Positions 34,401 to 46,561 of a stretch of 64,000 bases of DNA are shown here, one piece after another. Source of the stretch: Chondrosia reniformis (lineage: Eukaryota > Porifera > Demospongiae > Chondrillida > Chondrillidae). The number at the start of each line of letters is the position of its first letter. Positions within the stretch are counted from its first letter, which is position 1. The stretch covers positions 5,754,501 through 5,818,500 of the forward strand of contig OX359201.1 in the NCBI GenBank assembly GCA_947172415.1. Reading direction: 5' to 3'. Both the position numbers and the translations under genes were made by a program. The notes beneath the pieces were generated by a model. The model saw only the letters and a program-made list of their open reading frames with translations. It did no database searches and had not been told where the DNA came from.

Positions 34401-37400
34401 TGTAACCATCAGGTAATTCATTGCAGGTTTGTGTCATTGAGGAAAGAAATGCAAATTTCTTCTTTGTCATTTTTGAAGGCACAGTTGCAGCTGGAACAGA
34501 AGTGGATTGATGTGACTTCAACCATGAAGGAGTACAAGGAGGGACTACTTGACATGACCACTGAGAAGAAGGAACTAAAGAATCTCTTCCATACTGGACT
34601 GCCCATAAGAAGTAGACTAATTCGAGTTCTTATGTGGAAGAGGTAAATATTTATCTTTTAATTTTCTAATTTTATTTAATTCTATAATAAAATTGTTCAG
34701 TTGTATTAACAAGTGGATTGGGGATAAGAGGAGTAAATTAGATGCTGAACACGCGCCTTCCTATTATCAATACCTTCTGGATAAAGAGGAAGAGGTCAGT
34801 ATCCACTCTCTAGCCCAGCCAAGCAGCCATGTTTTTTTTATTATTGAATGTTTCTTCAGTGTCTGAATAAAAAACAAATCAAACTTGATCTGCACAGAAC
34901 GTTGCCTGGTAACACTAACTTCAAAGCAGGAACAGATGCAGTAAGTCTAGAATACGTATGTGGTGTTTCTTAATATGGTTATGTTCCACTAAAGGTGATT
35001 TGACAAACAGCAGCTGGACATTATCTAAACCTAGTGAGAGCCTTGAATGAGGATACAAGAGTCTTCTCTTTATTCTTCTGCTCCACTGGGCCAGACAGCT
35101 GTTTTTGGGAATTCATTCATTAGTGACATTAAATATTTAATCACATGTTAAGCAGACAAATTTAAATTTTCAGGGCTAATTATTTGAATATGCTAATTAA
35201 GCACAGCAATGCTCTTGTTTTAGATTGACCGAATGAACAATATCTTGACCTGTTTCTCGTTTCATAACCCCAAAGTCGGGTACACACAGGTAGGGAAATT
35301 AGGTTCAGTATATTAATTTTTTGTTTTAATTTGTGCAAATGTGTTTAATGCTTATATTGTATGTGCCACTTTAATAATATATAATAATAATAATAATTGT
35401 TATTGTTGTGGATTACTTGTTTTAATTACTCCTAAATATCATATGTACCTCTATTAAACCAACCTCAATGTAACCTATGCTATTTTTACTTACTCTACTT
35501 AACAGCATATTCAAGTATTCAAGTATTCTAATTTCTTATTTTAACTGGGGAGACCTTTAGCCAATGGCTATTATTCTAGGTACCTAGTTTACAGTGAGGA
35601 GATGAGACTGATGATCATATGGATGTAAATTATTATGCGAGATGAATGATTAAAGTAAAATATGCAGGTTGTATAGTAGCCATTTTATCCTCTGGTATTA
35701 GAGAGATTGCCATTTTATCCTCGGTATTAGGGAATGAATCTACTGGTAGCAATACCTTTGTTCTTTTTGGATGAGGAGAGTACCTTTTGGTGTCTGATTG
35801 CTGTAATTGAAAAGATTCTTTCACCAGAATACTTCTCTTCCGGCCTGTTGGCATCACAAGCTGATCAGGTAGCCATTTTATTTCCTCCATTGTCCAACCC
35901 CTTTCCTTGTCCTCCATTGTCCAGCCCCTTCCTCGTCCTCCATTTCCAGCCCCTTCCTTGTCCTCCATTTCCAGCCCCTTCCTTGTCCAACCCCTTCCTA
36001 GTCCTCCATTGTCCAGCCCCTTCCTTGTCCTCCATTTCTAGCCCCTTCCTCATCCTCCATTGTCCAGCCCCTTCCTCGTCCTCCATTTCTAGCCCCTTCC
36101 TCATCCTCCATTGTCCAGCCTCTTCCTCGTCCTCCATTTCTAGCCCCTTCCTCATCCTCCATTGTCCAGCCTCTTCCTCGTCCTCCATTTCTAGCCCCTT
36201 CCTCATCCTCCATTGTCCAGCCCCTTCCTTGTCCTCCATTTCTAGCCCCTTCCTCATCCTCCATTGTCCAGCCTCTTCCTCGTCCTCCATTTCTAGCCCC
36301 TTCCTCATCCTCCATTGTCCAGCCCCTTCCTTGTCCTCCATTTCTAGCCCCTTCCTCATCCTCCATTGTCCAGCCCCTTCCTCCTCATCCTCCATTGTCT
36401 ATACCATTACATATTCTATAAGTGGTATGTGACAAGTAGCTTGTATATAATGGTATGTTTCATATTCACCATTAGGCTGTGTTTCAAGAATTGGTTGCAA
36501 AATATTTACCCAATATTACCAATCACTTACAGAAGCTGGACATTAATATTACATTCATCTCTTTAAATTGGTTCCTTACCATATTTGGCGACTCCTTGCC
36601 AACTGAAGTAAGCTGTCCTTGACACTTTTATTACAAGTTGTCAACATTCTCCTTCTCCTTTCAGCCCACGTTGAGGATTTGGGACAGTGTTCTGTACGAA
36701 GGAAAGCTGGTAGGTTTTGTTATACTTCCCGGCTCCCATCATGTGCTAATAGAGATGCCTTGATGCAGTCAAACTACAGCCTTTAATTGCCAGGAGAAGC
36801 ACTTTACTAAGCAGTTACTGGGTGTAGCTATCAATGTAGCACTACTGAACTAAAGTTTAAACATTACCTCAAAATAATTGTATCCATTTTGTCATTAATG
36901 CTGTGATTTGAAAATGTCTTTCCCTAACTAGCGTTGTAGTGGTTTGTTATTTCTGTATTTCTTCCTTATATAGGCCATCTTTCGCTTCTCACTAGCCCTA
37001 ATCCAAATTTATGAGGCGCAACTTCTGAAAATTAAGGATCCTGTTAACATGCTTCAGTTCCTCAAGAGCATGAGCAGGCACACCTTTGATATTGATGAGC
37101 TGTTTCAGGTTCGTAAAGGGATAGTTGTTTCCATGGTAACCACACAGTGCATGTGGCAATATGACCTTCTGTATGAAATACCAAATATACTGTGGCTTAA
37201 TGGTGCTTACAGAAAGATGGATCTTGTAATGTTATTTATTCAGTTATTTGGATTTGTTGTTTAAAAATTTATTAAGAAGAAATTGAGGCAAGAAATTGAG
37301 GACAGATATTCATGAGGAAGACCTAGGCTTAGGATGTGGTGTAATAATATGTTCCCTTCTCTTCCATTTCTCTTTCAGGTGGCCTACAGCGCATATTCTA

Positions 37401-40400
37401 CAGCCAAGCTAGCTAGTTACATCGGTAAGAGACACGACCACCACCTGAACAAGCTAATGACTACCTTTAAGAAGCAGCAACAGGAAATGGCAGACCTCTT
37501 GAAGAAGGAGAAAAGGCTGAGGGATGAAAGCCACATTCAGAAGGAGGAACTGGCGAGTAACCCGCAGGCTGAGAACAATGTTGAAAGGGTATGGAAGTGG
37601 TTACGCAAGCAGTACTTAACTAACTGGGTTGATTGCCAAGATTATGTATATTGTGGTAGCTACTGAGTGTTGCAACCTTAGAGTGGAATAAGAAGTTTCT
37701 TTTATGTCTTTATTGTAAGGAAAGCTACAAATATTTAGCTGAAACATTTAGTCATTGAGGCACAGCCTATTCTAAGAACACAGTTTGTGTACATGAATAA
37801 CCATTTTCCTACTTGCTATGCCTACTCTGTAATAAATTGAAAGGCCTATAGGGGAACTAAACCTGGAGAGAGTTTTGGATGAGGATACAAGAGTCTTCTC
37901 TTTCTTCCTCTGCTCCACTGGACCAGACAGTTGTTTCTAGGAATTCCACCCTTCATCAGTGATCCTGGTAATCTTTGTCTTTTTACTGATCTTTTGTGAA
38001 TCCCTCATGTATTCTGTAATATTTATAGGATTTGGCGCTCCAAAGCTTCTCAAGACAGCGTCTCTACACTGCCCAATCCATTCAAAAGGAGAATGACAAA
38101 CCAAGATGGGTTTGCAGCTCTTTGTGCTTAGAAAGTCAGTTCCTTAATACTCTTGAAGTGATAAGGGGTTTTGTTGTGTTCATAATAAGTATCCTAATTT
38201 ATTGAGACTCAGCAATTGTATTTAGAAACAAATCCTCATTATGCTGATGAAGACCTCCAGGTTGAAACGTTCAATTTGTTTTTAAATACAATTGTTGCTG
38301 AGTCTCAATAAATTAGGATACTTATAATACTCTTTTATGGACTTGTTACTTCCTAATAAGGAGAAATAGGAAACCATGGTTACGTACATATATTACAGTG
38401 TCTACGTATGTGTTGTCTTTAATGGTTCCCTCTCCCAGTACATCTAGATAAATCAATAATAAGTAGTGAATGGATCAAATAATTTATTAGTGTCTCAGCT
38501 TGTTGTTTTCTCCTCTAGTACGATGAATATATGAGTAAAGTATATTACAGTGAAGTATCAACTGTAATATACTTTACTGTTATATTCATCATCCATTGCC
38601 ATTTTATCACCATACAACCTACTATTGTACGTCAGTCTAGGCTTCATTAGACTACGAAGCTGCTACATAAAGGTTTCATTTAAACTTTTCTAGACAGTAT
38701 TGCCTGTTCTTCTTATCCATCTTACGTGTATCAAAGTACTGCCCACATTTATATAGTAAACCATGTGTATCATTCCTTTATTATTGGTTTTGTTTTAGAT
38801 GAAGCTTGGCTGATGTTCCATCGTCCAGATAAAACTATTTCCAGTCTTTCTGTGATTGTTGGTTCCACAATCAGAGTTGACCCGGTCGTTGTAAATGTAA
38901 GAAATGCCCTTCTCCACGTATCTTATCACTAAACATGTGTTGTCCATTACAGCTTGGTCTTACTAACATTTACCAAACCTATATGTCCAGCCTGCAGGGT
39001 TTCTTTCAGGAGGGGGCAGAGGGGGCAATTTGCCCATTTGATGATTCCACACTATATAAGTGTCAGAATGAGCATTGGTGCACTAAATATGTTTCCCCTC
39101 TCCCCCTTCATTTCTATTATCATCATTTTGTCCTCCCTTGTTAAATACTCTGAAAGAAACACTTGCCTGTATCTCTGAATTTTGCTTCCAGCTACAAAAC
39201 ATGACAGAGGGTGGGGGGCAGGGGGACGGGGTTGTATTTGTTGTACTTGAAAATATTTCCTTTTACATTCTACAGATACCCTCCGATTTGACATGTGTTC
39301 ATTACCATTCTGCTTCCGATATTGTCTTCTTTGGTACACTGAACTTCACAATTGTAGCAGTCGACCATGAGAATAGGACTCTGCTATGGACATTCCGATT
39401 GGCCGACTCAGTAGTTGATGTCGTCAGTCAGGAGAACAATGTGTATGTAGCACTGGCTGATGGTACAATCACCATATTCAAGGTACGTAGGTTAACATGT
39501 GTACGTATCTTATAGTTCTAGTGATAGGGGAATGACAGCTGTTTCACAGTACATTGCATATTATATATTACTGATTCCAAATTGTTGCACATTTTCATAA
39601 CAACAAATAACTTTGGCATCCAACAGGAGTCAGTAGGAGTTTCATTCAGTTTCTGTTGGCTGTGTTAATCCTTTCCATTGCGAAAACAACAATTTTTAGG
39701 AATTTTCCCAAATCTTTTGGTTCAAAACCATCTTTTGACAATCAGAGTCATCTATGTATATACATCTGTGAGTAAAAGGCCTATAGGGAACTAAACCTGA
39801 TGAGAGCTTTGGATGAGGATACAAGAGTTTTCTTCTTCTTTTTACTAGGCCATATGTACGTAGTTTGTACGTATGTGCATGACAACTTTAAAACCAACTT
39901 TCAACAGTTCAGCAACATTTATTAGACTCACAGCCCGTTTCTGCAGGAATAAAAATCTTTCTAGTCACTAATTAGTAAATTTTACTTGTTATAAGATCTA
40001 TTATTGTGAGATTGTCTATAATTGTATTAACCCAATTTTGTAGAATCCCACCAAACAGGAACCTCCCCTGTCACCTTTCATTAAGAAGATAGGAAATGAT
40101 TGTATTCAGTGCCTTCTTGTTGTTCCAGATAACAGGCTGTGGTGTGCCACTAGTTCATCTATTATCATCCTGGAGCAAGAGTAAGACCCTTAATTAAGTA
40201 ACAGGTTGTGGTGTGCCACTAGTTCATCTATTATCATCCTGGAGCAAGAGTAAGACCCTTAATTAAGTAACAGGCTGTGGTGTGCCACTAGTTCATCTAT
40301 TATCATCCTGGAGCAAGAGTAAGACCCTTAATTAAGTAACAGGCTGTGGTGTGCCACTAGCTCATCTATTAAGAGTAAGACCCTTAATTAAGTAACAGGC

Positions 40401-43400
40401 TGTGGTGTGCCACTAGCTCATCTATTATCATCCTGGAGCAAGAGTAAGACCCTTAATTAAGTAGATCCCAAAGAGATGGCTATTGCAGTTGACCTCATAT
40501 CTGTGCATGCCAACTATAGAGAAGGAGAAAGGTCTTATACCATCAAAGCTAAAACATTTTTTGGGAATATGAATAAATGTTTCGTTTCATATGAAGCTGA
40601 TATTCCTTGTCAGTGCTTATACTGGTCTACTTTGTACTGTATACATTAGCAGCAACCTCAGGTTCAGCATGCATAGTTTCAATTAAAACTTTGTGGAAAT
40701 ATGTGAAATATTCTTCTCCTACCTGCTATGGTTGCCATGCATTTGGCGGCACCCGTTTGTTCTCACTGCTAGGTCTTCTCTGGACTGAGTGATTGATGGT
40801 GACAGTATCATAGACCATTCTGCCAGTGTTGTCTTTTATATACATTCCTTACTACCTTGGTATTTGTGTTTCTGACAAACTAACATGTCACTATCTCTGC
40901 TGTAATCTTTAGGTTAACATTTTTGTAATGTCTTGACACTTATTTGGAAATCAGGTGAATTAGGATTGCATTTCCAAGTATTTCTTTTTAAAGTCTCCTT
41001 TACACCATTTGGTTGTCAGGAGGTATACAAACCATCACCCTATCAGTGTAGTCATGAATAATCTTAACACGACATTTTTCTACATGCTATATATCTACTT
41101 TAGTGTAAAAGGCCTATAGGAAACTAAACCTAGTGAATGAGGATACAAGAGTTATCACTGCTTCATTCATTATACTTACACTGTAATTGTATGTTTCAGT
41201 GCTTTATGTGACACTTACATTTATTATATCTGTACTCCCCATTCTTAGCATGCACTGTCTGAATGTACTTACTTTGTAATGTACTACCTACAGCCTATGT
41301 TTGGCTGCAAACTAGCCTAGGAAAAATCAAAACTTCAAACAGTCTCCCACATATTCAGTTTCTAGGCAACCAATGTGTCATAGTTATCCATTCCTTTTAG
41401 AACTGTTCCCTTGAGTGTCTAGTGCCAGCTGTTTGGGTTGTGAGATGTTGAACATGTAACTTCCTAACCCAAATGGCAACCAATTCCTTAAAACACTCTA
41501 CATAACAAACATTTGAGCCAGTCACAGAAATCCTTTCCTTCATGTGGATGTTATACGTACTCTGACTTTACTGTATGTTTTTAATATATTATGTTAGTAT
41601 ACTTGCACTAGACTGTAATTGGTCTTACTTACATATATTACCTACCACTAGGTTACCATATAATTGCTATAAGTTATATGTATTGTACCAACACACTGTA
41701 TAATGTTTGTAATATAGTTAGTTATTGTATAATCTTTATTGCTAATTATATTATTATAGTGCTTATATTTGTATATGTTACGACTTCACACACACAAATC
41801 ACTTAAGTATTATTACGTAATACATTAACTACTGTAGACTGACTCCTCTTTTGAATAGATCTAATTTCCTTTAAGTCATTTAATATCCTTTTGTCTCTCG
41901 GCATATCAACCTCCTCTATTGTGACTTGAGCTATTATGTGGCCAATGAAGCTCTAAAACTCTCTCCTTGTCTGCCAGGAGATGTTAACATGACCATTCAT
42001 CTTCACCTTCTACCTCACTCACCATTTTCTGACATCAGAAAACCGTACATGTTACAATTTCCTTCTTGCATAAGAAGTTGTACTTGATGAAGGTTTAGTT
42101 CTGACTTTTCATGATTTCATTATTCTTAAGAATTGCTTCCAACTCATCAATTATCCTCTGCCATCCACCACACAACCACAGAAGATGTACATATGTATTA
42201 GAGTTCCATTGACTCAATCTAATTTGATTTTCTTTCATTTGTAACCAGAAGTGTTTACCACATACGTAAGTGTCATTAACCTTAACCAACTGTCAGATAG
42301 GAATTAAATTTCACTTTCTTCATCCATTCAGTCATAATAAAATTATAGATAAAGTCTATTTATAAGAAACTGACAAGGGAATTGAAGAAATGTTATTTGG
42401 AGAGCATTCTTTGTCAATAGCAATAATACAGGTAGTACTAGGTTTTCAGTAGGCTATTCCATGAACCTCTGTTTAGTAAACACTAATATTACTGATATAA
42501 ATGAACTCTTTTCACAAGGAGGAAGTAGATTTCCACTGTAATCAAATTTTTGTAGATTTATATATACCAACTACTGGTATGGTATTCAAAAATAGAGGAA
42601 GTATCTATTCTGGCTAATTTACAATCTGTAAAATACATATGTAAATTGCATAAAATATTCCATAGTTAACTTAATAGTAGTTATTGTATGGGGGGATTCA
42701 CATATTGTTATATAGGCAATCATTATGTGGTGTCCGTTTATGGTACATGAATAATCTATAAACCACCATTTTCTTATTAACCACGTGAGACTTGGGAAAC
42801 CTATAGAATTTGGATGAGCTACGTACATATGTATAGTTAGACTTAATTTCTTCCTTGTCTCCGTTTCTCCATTGGGTCAAATAGCTGTTTCTGGGAATTC
42901 CACCCTTTATCAATGACCCTGGGAGTCTTTGCTTTCTTGGTCCTTTGGGTAAGTCTTGTGATTATGGGTAGGTTTTTAGTGAGCTTTCCATAAACTAAAC
43001 ACTACTGAGACTCATCTGTGATATGAGTTTCAATTTGTGGTACAAAAGTGGAGTGAATTAATGTCAGCCTGTTCTGGTAAGATAACTTGAAATGAGGATT
43101 CATTGGTGTAGATTAGTTAGCTAATTACTAAATTAAGTGTTGAACGTGATAAGCACTAGTTCACTCTTTATAGTGGTACATATATATATATGTGTGTGTG
43201 TATGTACGTGAAGTATATGGTATCCAGGATTGTGATGAATGTATGTTTATATAAATTTGGATTGTTGTTCAATATATACATTTCTTCTTCTTTTTCCCAA
43301 GGTACTTTGAAGAAGTACATTCAATCTCATTGAATACAGCTCGCACACATTCCATAAATGGCATGCACATAAGCCAACATGGTGTGTGGATTACGTACAG

Positions 43401-44494
43401 ATCGTGAGTGTTCATTGTCTGCTTTCTCTGCATTAATAGTCGTCTTATCTCTCAGTATCATAATGCACCTATATTTTGCAATTTACACTTTAATATAATT
43501 CAATATTTCACATTTATTGCAAATATTTCAGAACCCAAAATGTCTAAATATATACATTTGTATCTATGTAATACTTGTGGTTTGCTTATCACTTTGATTT
43601 TTGACCTATAGATCGACCATTGTGTGTCTGTATGACCTGAGGACTTATAGAAGTCACTTAAGCGTAGACTACATGACAGTGGTCAGTGAGGGGAAGGAAA
43701 TACCGGATATTCATAATGAGGTACGTAATAGTGAGAATATATATATATTTATCTGTGAGAATGTACAAGGGTGAGTGATGATGAGAGAGTAAGTGAAAGA
43801 TGGAGGACCAGGCCAGGTATTTAGAGACAAATTTCTTCTCTCTTTATTTCTTTCTAATGGCTTACTCTAACATACATACATCAGTCTATTTTTCTATCTT
43901 TGTCTGTTAGCCCTTGTATCTCTGTGTTTGTGATGCCCCTGGACCTAGATCATGCCTTGTTGCTATGGTACTGGGTTCAGATTATCCTTCAAAATGGTAG
44001 CTAAGGAGAATCATTATTATTAACAATGTCCACCATTTTATTGTTTCCCGTACTAGACTGTCCATGGGCTCCGAGTGACTGGCATGCTTGTACAGGATGG
44101 TTACCTCTGGTTAGGAACTGGGGGAGGAAGTGTCATTATATTTGAGATTTCCAAGGACACCTCATCCCAAAACATTTCAGAGACGCCTCAGCCGCAGCAA
44201 CAACAACAACCGGACACAGATACTGCAAGGAGAAAGTTCTGCTCCTCTCACCCAGGCCTTCTAGTTTTAGACACAACAGAGGAGTGTGAACAGAGTGCTG
44301 TGAGTGACTTGGAAAGATCTGAAAGCCAAATAAGAAATACCTCGAGGTCTTCTCTTTATCGAGGGACTCTTAGGAGAAAGGGAAGGAGAAAGGAAGCTCA
44401 GGTTATTCCGGGAGATTACAAGCTTGTCTATATTACGGGTCACAGCGTAGGTAAAACAAACGATAACGTCAAGAAATTTCTAGCATTTAAGTAA
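28456..44494 (+). CDS. TBC1D2-like RabGAP: PH, coiled coil, TBC, C-terminal beta-propeller
   Basis: Exons: 28456-28516, 28603-28633, 29611-29682, 29822-30068, 30605-30711, 30815-30915, 32033-32247, 32663-32761, 33217-33505, 33725-33842, 34161-34272, 34413-34642, 34701-34794, 34860-34940, 35224-35289, 35731-35868, 36476-36607, 36665-36709, 36974-37108, 37379-37588, 38029-38134, 38799-38896, 39276-39482, 40044-40180, 43302-43403, 43612-43720, 44057-44494; 1259 residues. PH domain is at the N-terminus (VSGRKKRYRYWFLFDE, ARYWYVQLLEKKE). Coiled coil follows, then TBC from about residue 540 with both catalytic fingers: IKLDLHR (IxxDxxR) and VGYTQGMN (YxQ). LNWFLTIF and RIWDSVLYEGK continue the TBC. 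The tail reads as propeller blades: TLLWTFRLADSVVDVV, NRLWCATSSSIIIL, GVWITYRSSTIVCLYDL, YLWLGTGGGSVIIFEI. Known TBC1D2 stops after TBC. Weak points: the donor at 38135 and the start of exon 12 (34413 or 34427). A possible extra last exon is listed separately. Confidence 0.8.
29398..29571. mobile_element. Fold-back element, family C
   Basis: TTTTTGGGTCGGTTGTCCAG and ATTGCAATTGG at the left are matched inverted by TAATTGCAACGTCTGGTCT and GGACAACCGACCCAAAAAAT at the right. No ORF. In intron 2 of the TBC gene; degenerate relative at 6529-6607. Confidence 0.75.
30225..30385. mobile_element. Fold-back element, family B, well preserved
   Basis: Arms AAGTATCCTGATTTACTGAG and CAGCAACAATTGTATTTA are matched inverted by AAATACAATTGTTGCTGA and TAAATTAGGATACTT. 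The core reads CTGATGAAGACCTCCGGGTT then GAAAC. Nearly identical copy at 38150-38335 in the same gene, so movement or conversion was recent. Confidence 0.8.
30925..31935. repeat. 33-bp minisatellite in TBC gene intron 6
   Basis: About 30 copies of a 33-mer (CTGTAGCACGTCACAGTCCC then TTGGCAACCTAGA), nearly homogeneous; the main variant is TTGACAACC. It starts about 10-20 bp after the exon 6 donor. As 33 is a multiple of three it is open in several frames, but the phase of exons 6 and 7 joins across it and no exon is needed. Confidence 0.95.
32318..32636. repeat. 30-bp minisatellite in TBC gene intron 7
   Basis: Ten to eleven copies of a 30-mer (GGTGCCAGGGTAGGAGTGTC then CCCTAGGTGT), almost identical, with one GTATC variant and a diverged last copy. 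Confidence 0.95.
32889..33070. repeat. Interstitial telomere-like repeat, inverted
   Basis: Four CCTAA units run straight into some 30 TTAGG/CTAGG units, with a hairpin at the junction. The pentamer TTAGG, not TTAGGG, dominates, with TTAGG to CTAGG drift in blocks. In TBC gene intron 8. Confidence 0.9.
35010..35120 (+). repeat. Interspersed repeat family A, partial copy
   Basis: CTAAACCTAGTGAGAGCC, GAGGATACAAGAGTCTTC and CTCCACTGGGCCAGACAGCT match the 12076-12350 element. In TBC gene intron 14. Confidence 0.7.
35670..35730 (+). repeat. Tandem duplication of the exon 16 3' splice site
   Basis: CCATTTTATCCTCTGGTATTAG is followed about 30 bp on by CCATTTTATCCTCGGTATTAG, which is the acceptor used for exon 16 of the TBC gene. 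Two near-equal acceptors therefore sit in a row. Confidence 0.7.
35875..36400. repeat. About 51-bp pyrimidine-rich minisatellite in TBC gene intron 16
   Basis: Composite unit of two half-repeats (TCCATTGTCCAGCCCCTTCC and TCCATTTCTAGCCCCTTCC), about ten repeats, beginning directly after the exon 16 donor at 35869. Confidence 0.93.
37790..38010 (+). repeat. Interspersed repeat family A, long copy
   Basis: Full head (CCATTTTCCTACTTGCTATG), core (GGCCTATAGGGGAACTAAAC) and tail (GAATTCCACCCTTCATCAGT, CTTTGTCTTTTTACTGATCT), immediately upstream of TBC gene exon 21. Confidence 0.85.
38150..38335. mobile_element. Fold-back element, family B, well preserved
   Basis: Nearly identical to 30225-30385, including CTGATGAAGACCTCCAGGTT then GAAAC in the core and the same AAGTATCCTAATTTATTGAG arms. 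In TBC gene intron 21. Confidence 0.8.
38522..38590. repeat. Strong intronic hairpin
   Basis: AGTAAAGTATATTACAGT pairs exactly with ACTGTAATATACTTTACT around a 9-nt loop, extended by GATGAATATA/TATATTCATC. Small-RNA precursor or element remnant; not decidable here. Confidence 0.65.
40131..40463 (+). repeat. 69-bp tandem duplication of an exon end and its 5' splice site
   Basis: Five copies at 40132, 40201, 40270, 40339 (13 bp deleted) and 40395. Each holds the last about 49 bases of TBC gene exon 24 (GTGTGCCACTAGTTCATCT region), the donor GTAAGA and about 20 bp of intron. The first copy belongs to the exon. Confidence 0.93.
42750..42960 (+). repeat. Interspersed repeat family A, diverged copy
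   Basis: ATAAACCACCATTTTCTTAT, CTCCATTGGGTCAAATAGCT and GAATTCCACCCTTTATCAAT match the family with substitutions. In TBC gene intron 24. Confidence 0.65.
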
Positions 44495-46561
44495 GATGTC
44501 AGATATGATCCAAATATGTGAATAAGCTTAGCTCAATGATATTTGAAGATTAAACACTTGTGGTATGACTGTTCACAGATTATCTAATTTCTACTTTTAG
44601 TCTACATCTAAACCAAAGAATAATTAATCAAGTGGCCCATTTATTCACTACAAATGGCCCCACTACTCTCCAACCTAATTAAGTATACTTCCTGTTCTTC
44701 ATTCTGTAATCCATCTTCATTCTACTGAAACATTAGCTCACCATGAGATATATACATATATGTTATATGGTAAATTTTATAAGTGATCTCTATTATAGAT
44801 ATATACACTAGGTTTCCATGACTACTGCTAGGCCTACTGGTAATGTTGAGTAGAGGAAGCAAGTCAGCTGGGTGAATACACATATGTATACAGAGCTACA
44901 TTCCTTTGAGGCCATACAAGGACCGCTACTTAGCTTTGTGGTGATTATTTCCTTAATCAGCTGATGCTTTAGGTTACAATTTGTGGTATTCAAGTGATGA
45001 CATCATAGCTGGCCAATAGTACATGACTGTGGCATTCAAAATTATGACATCATCTCTGATGCAGTCAATAATATATAGCTTCACTGAAGCTGAAAGGCAA
45101 ATCTTGAAATCAGGATACATTTAACTTTGTCCTAATATCTAAATATTTTTTATGGGTTTATGTGCCAGTGAAGTCATTTTCTATATCAATTTCCATAACA
45201 TTCTATCTTGTTAGCCAATAAGTCAAACCATTGTTTTTGGACAAATATGGGTTTGTGACATTTTAGAAGTATAATTATACTTGTATATATGTCTAGTAGA
45301 TATACAAGTTTGTATGTTTGTGTTTATGTTCTACTTTTTAGAAGTACAGCATCTTATGTACAGTTTATATGCTGTACTAGTATCAGCCTGCCCTCCATCT
45401 TTTCATGCACTATAGCCATAAATATGAGCTACTGGTAAATGGAAAAGAAATCAGATTTGTCTTTACCAATGAGCCAACTAAGAGTTTCTTTTCCTATTTA
45501 TCATCCACCTACGAATACAATTATGATAAGATAAATTATAAACAAATGCCAAATAAAGCTAATTCTTAAAACTTTAGATTGGAGAGTACACTTGTTTACT
45601 TGCATACCTTGAGTTTTCTCTGATGAGCAATATTTTGATGATAAGTTCTTGAAAGATGTAAGGATTGTATTCAGCAAATATGCCTATCTTGAGTGTCACA
45701 TACATATCTCAGTCAAAACTGCATGGAATTGAAGCCATTGCTGTATTTTCTATTGAGGAGGATTGGGAGATTAGGAAGGCAGTGGAGTTGAATGGAATGC
45801 AAGCTTTACATTCCTGTTTATGTCATAAGAGAGCTCTGAGATGTTGGGTGTTCAACCGTTGTGGTAATGTAGGCTGTACAAGGAGTGGTCATTTATAAAT
45901 ATAATTTGATCTGTGGTTGTAATGTGGTAACTGCTTTAATCATGAAAAGAGCTGTGAATGTATAGGTTGATAATGATATGGAGACCCACTGGCTTATAGC
46001 CCTAAATTAATAGGGTTATCCCCATTAAATAGAAAAGGTGTATGACATGGAACTTTCAGTTTTGCTTTTTTGGATGTGATATTCACCTTCCATACCAATA
46101 AAACCTATATACATCATTGCAGCTGCTAAGAGGGTGTTTGAGGTTTAAAATTTATCCCAGTGTCAGTTTTGTTATTAACATTTCAGGTACATATGTAAGT
46201 ACATCAGGGGTACCTCATTGAAAAGAGATTTATACATAATGAATTACAATAGAAATGTAGTACATTTCCTAAATGGGTATAGGTACCTAATTTGAAATTA
46301 TTTTATCAAGAAAGAAGTTTATACTTCTCTCCCCTTTCATGTTACAGTTCATATTATCTTGAGGCCTAGGCTTGTTATACCCTGTATAGATGAATATATC
46401 CATTGCTTTTGAAACTTTCCGGAAAGGATTAATTTCAGATTCTATTCTTGTTTACCTCAATATTGTTACATTTACTAGTACACTAGCAGTAATTATACAG
46501 TAAGATATACTGTATGTAGTTGCTGTTTTATTTATTCTATGCTCGTAGCCTGGATAAACAG
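44495..46561. other. AT-rich stretch after the TBC gene
   Basis: No gene with support. If the exon at 46562 is real, this is the last intron of the TBC gene; otherwise it is 3' UTR and spacer. Confidence 0.4.

Noticed and set aside
35633-36432. Several overlapping ORFs on both strands
   Set aside because: All but the exon at 35731-35868 are translations of the 51-bp pyrimidine array.
44075-44494. Separate small gene
   Set aside because: It is the 3' part of the last listed exon of the TBC-propeller gene, with an in-phase acceptor at 44056.
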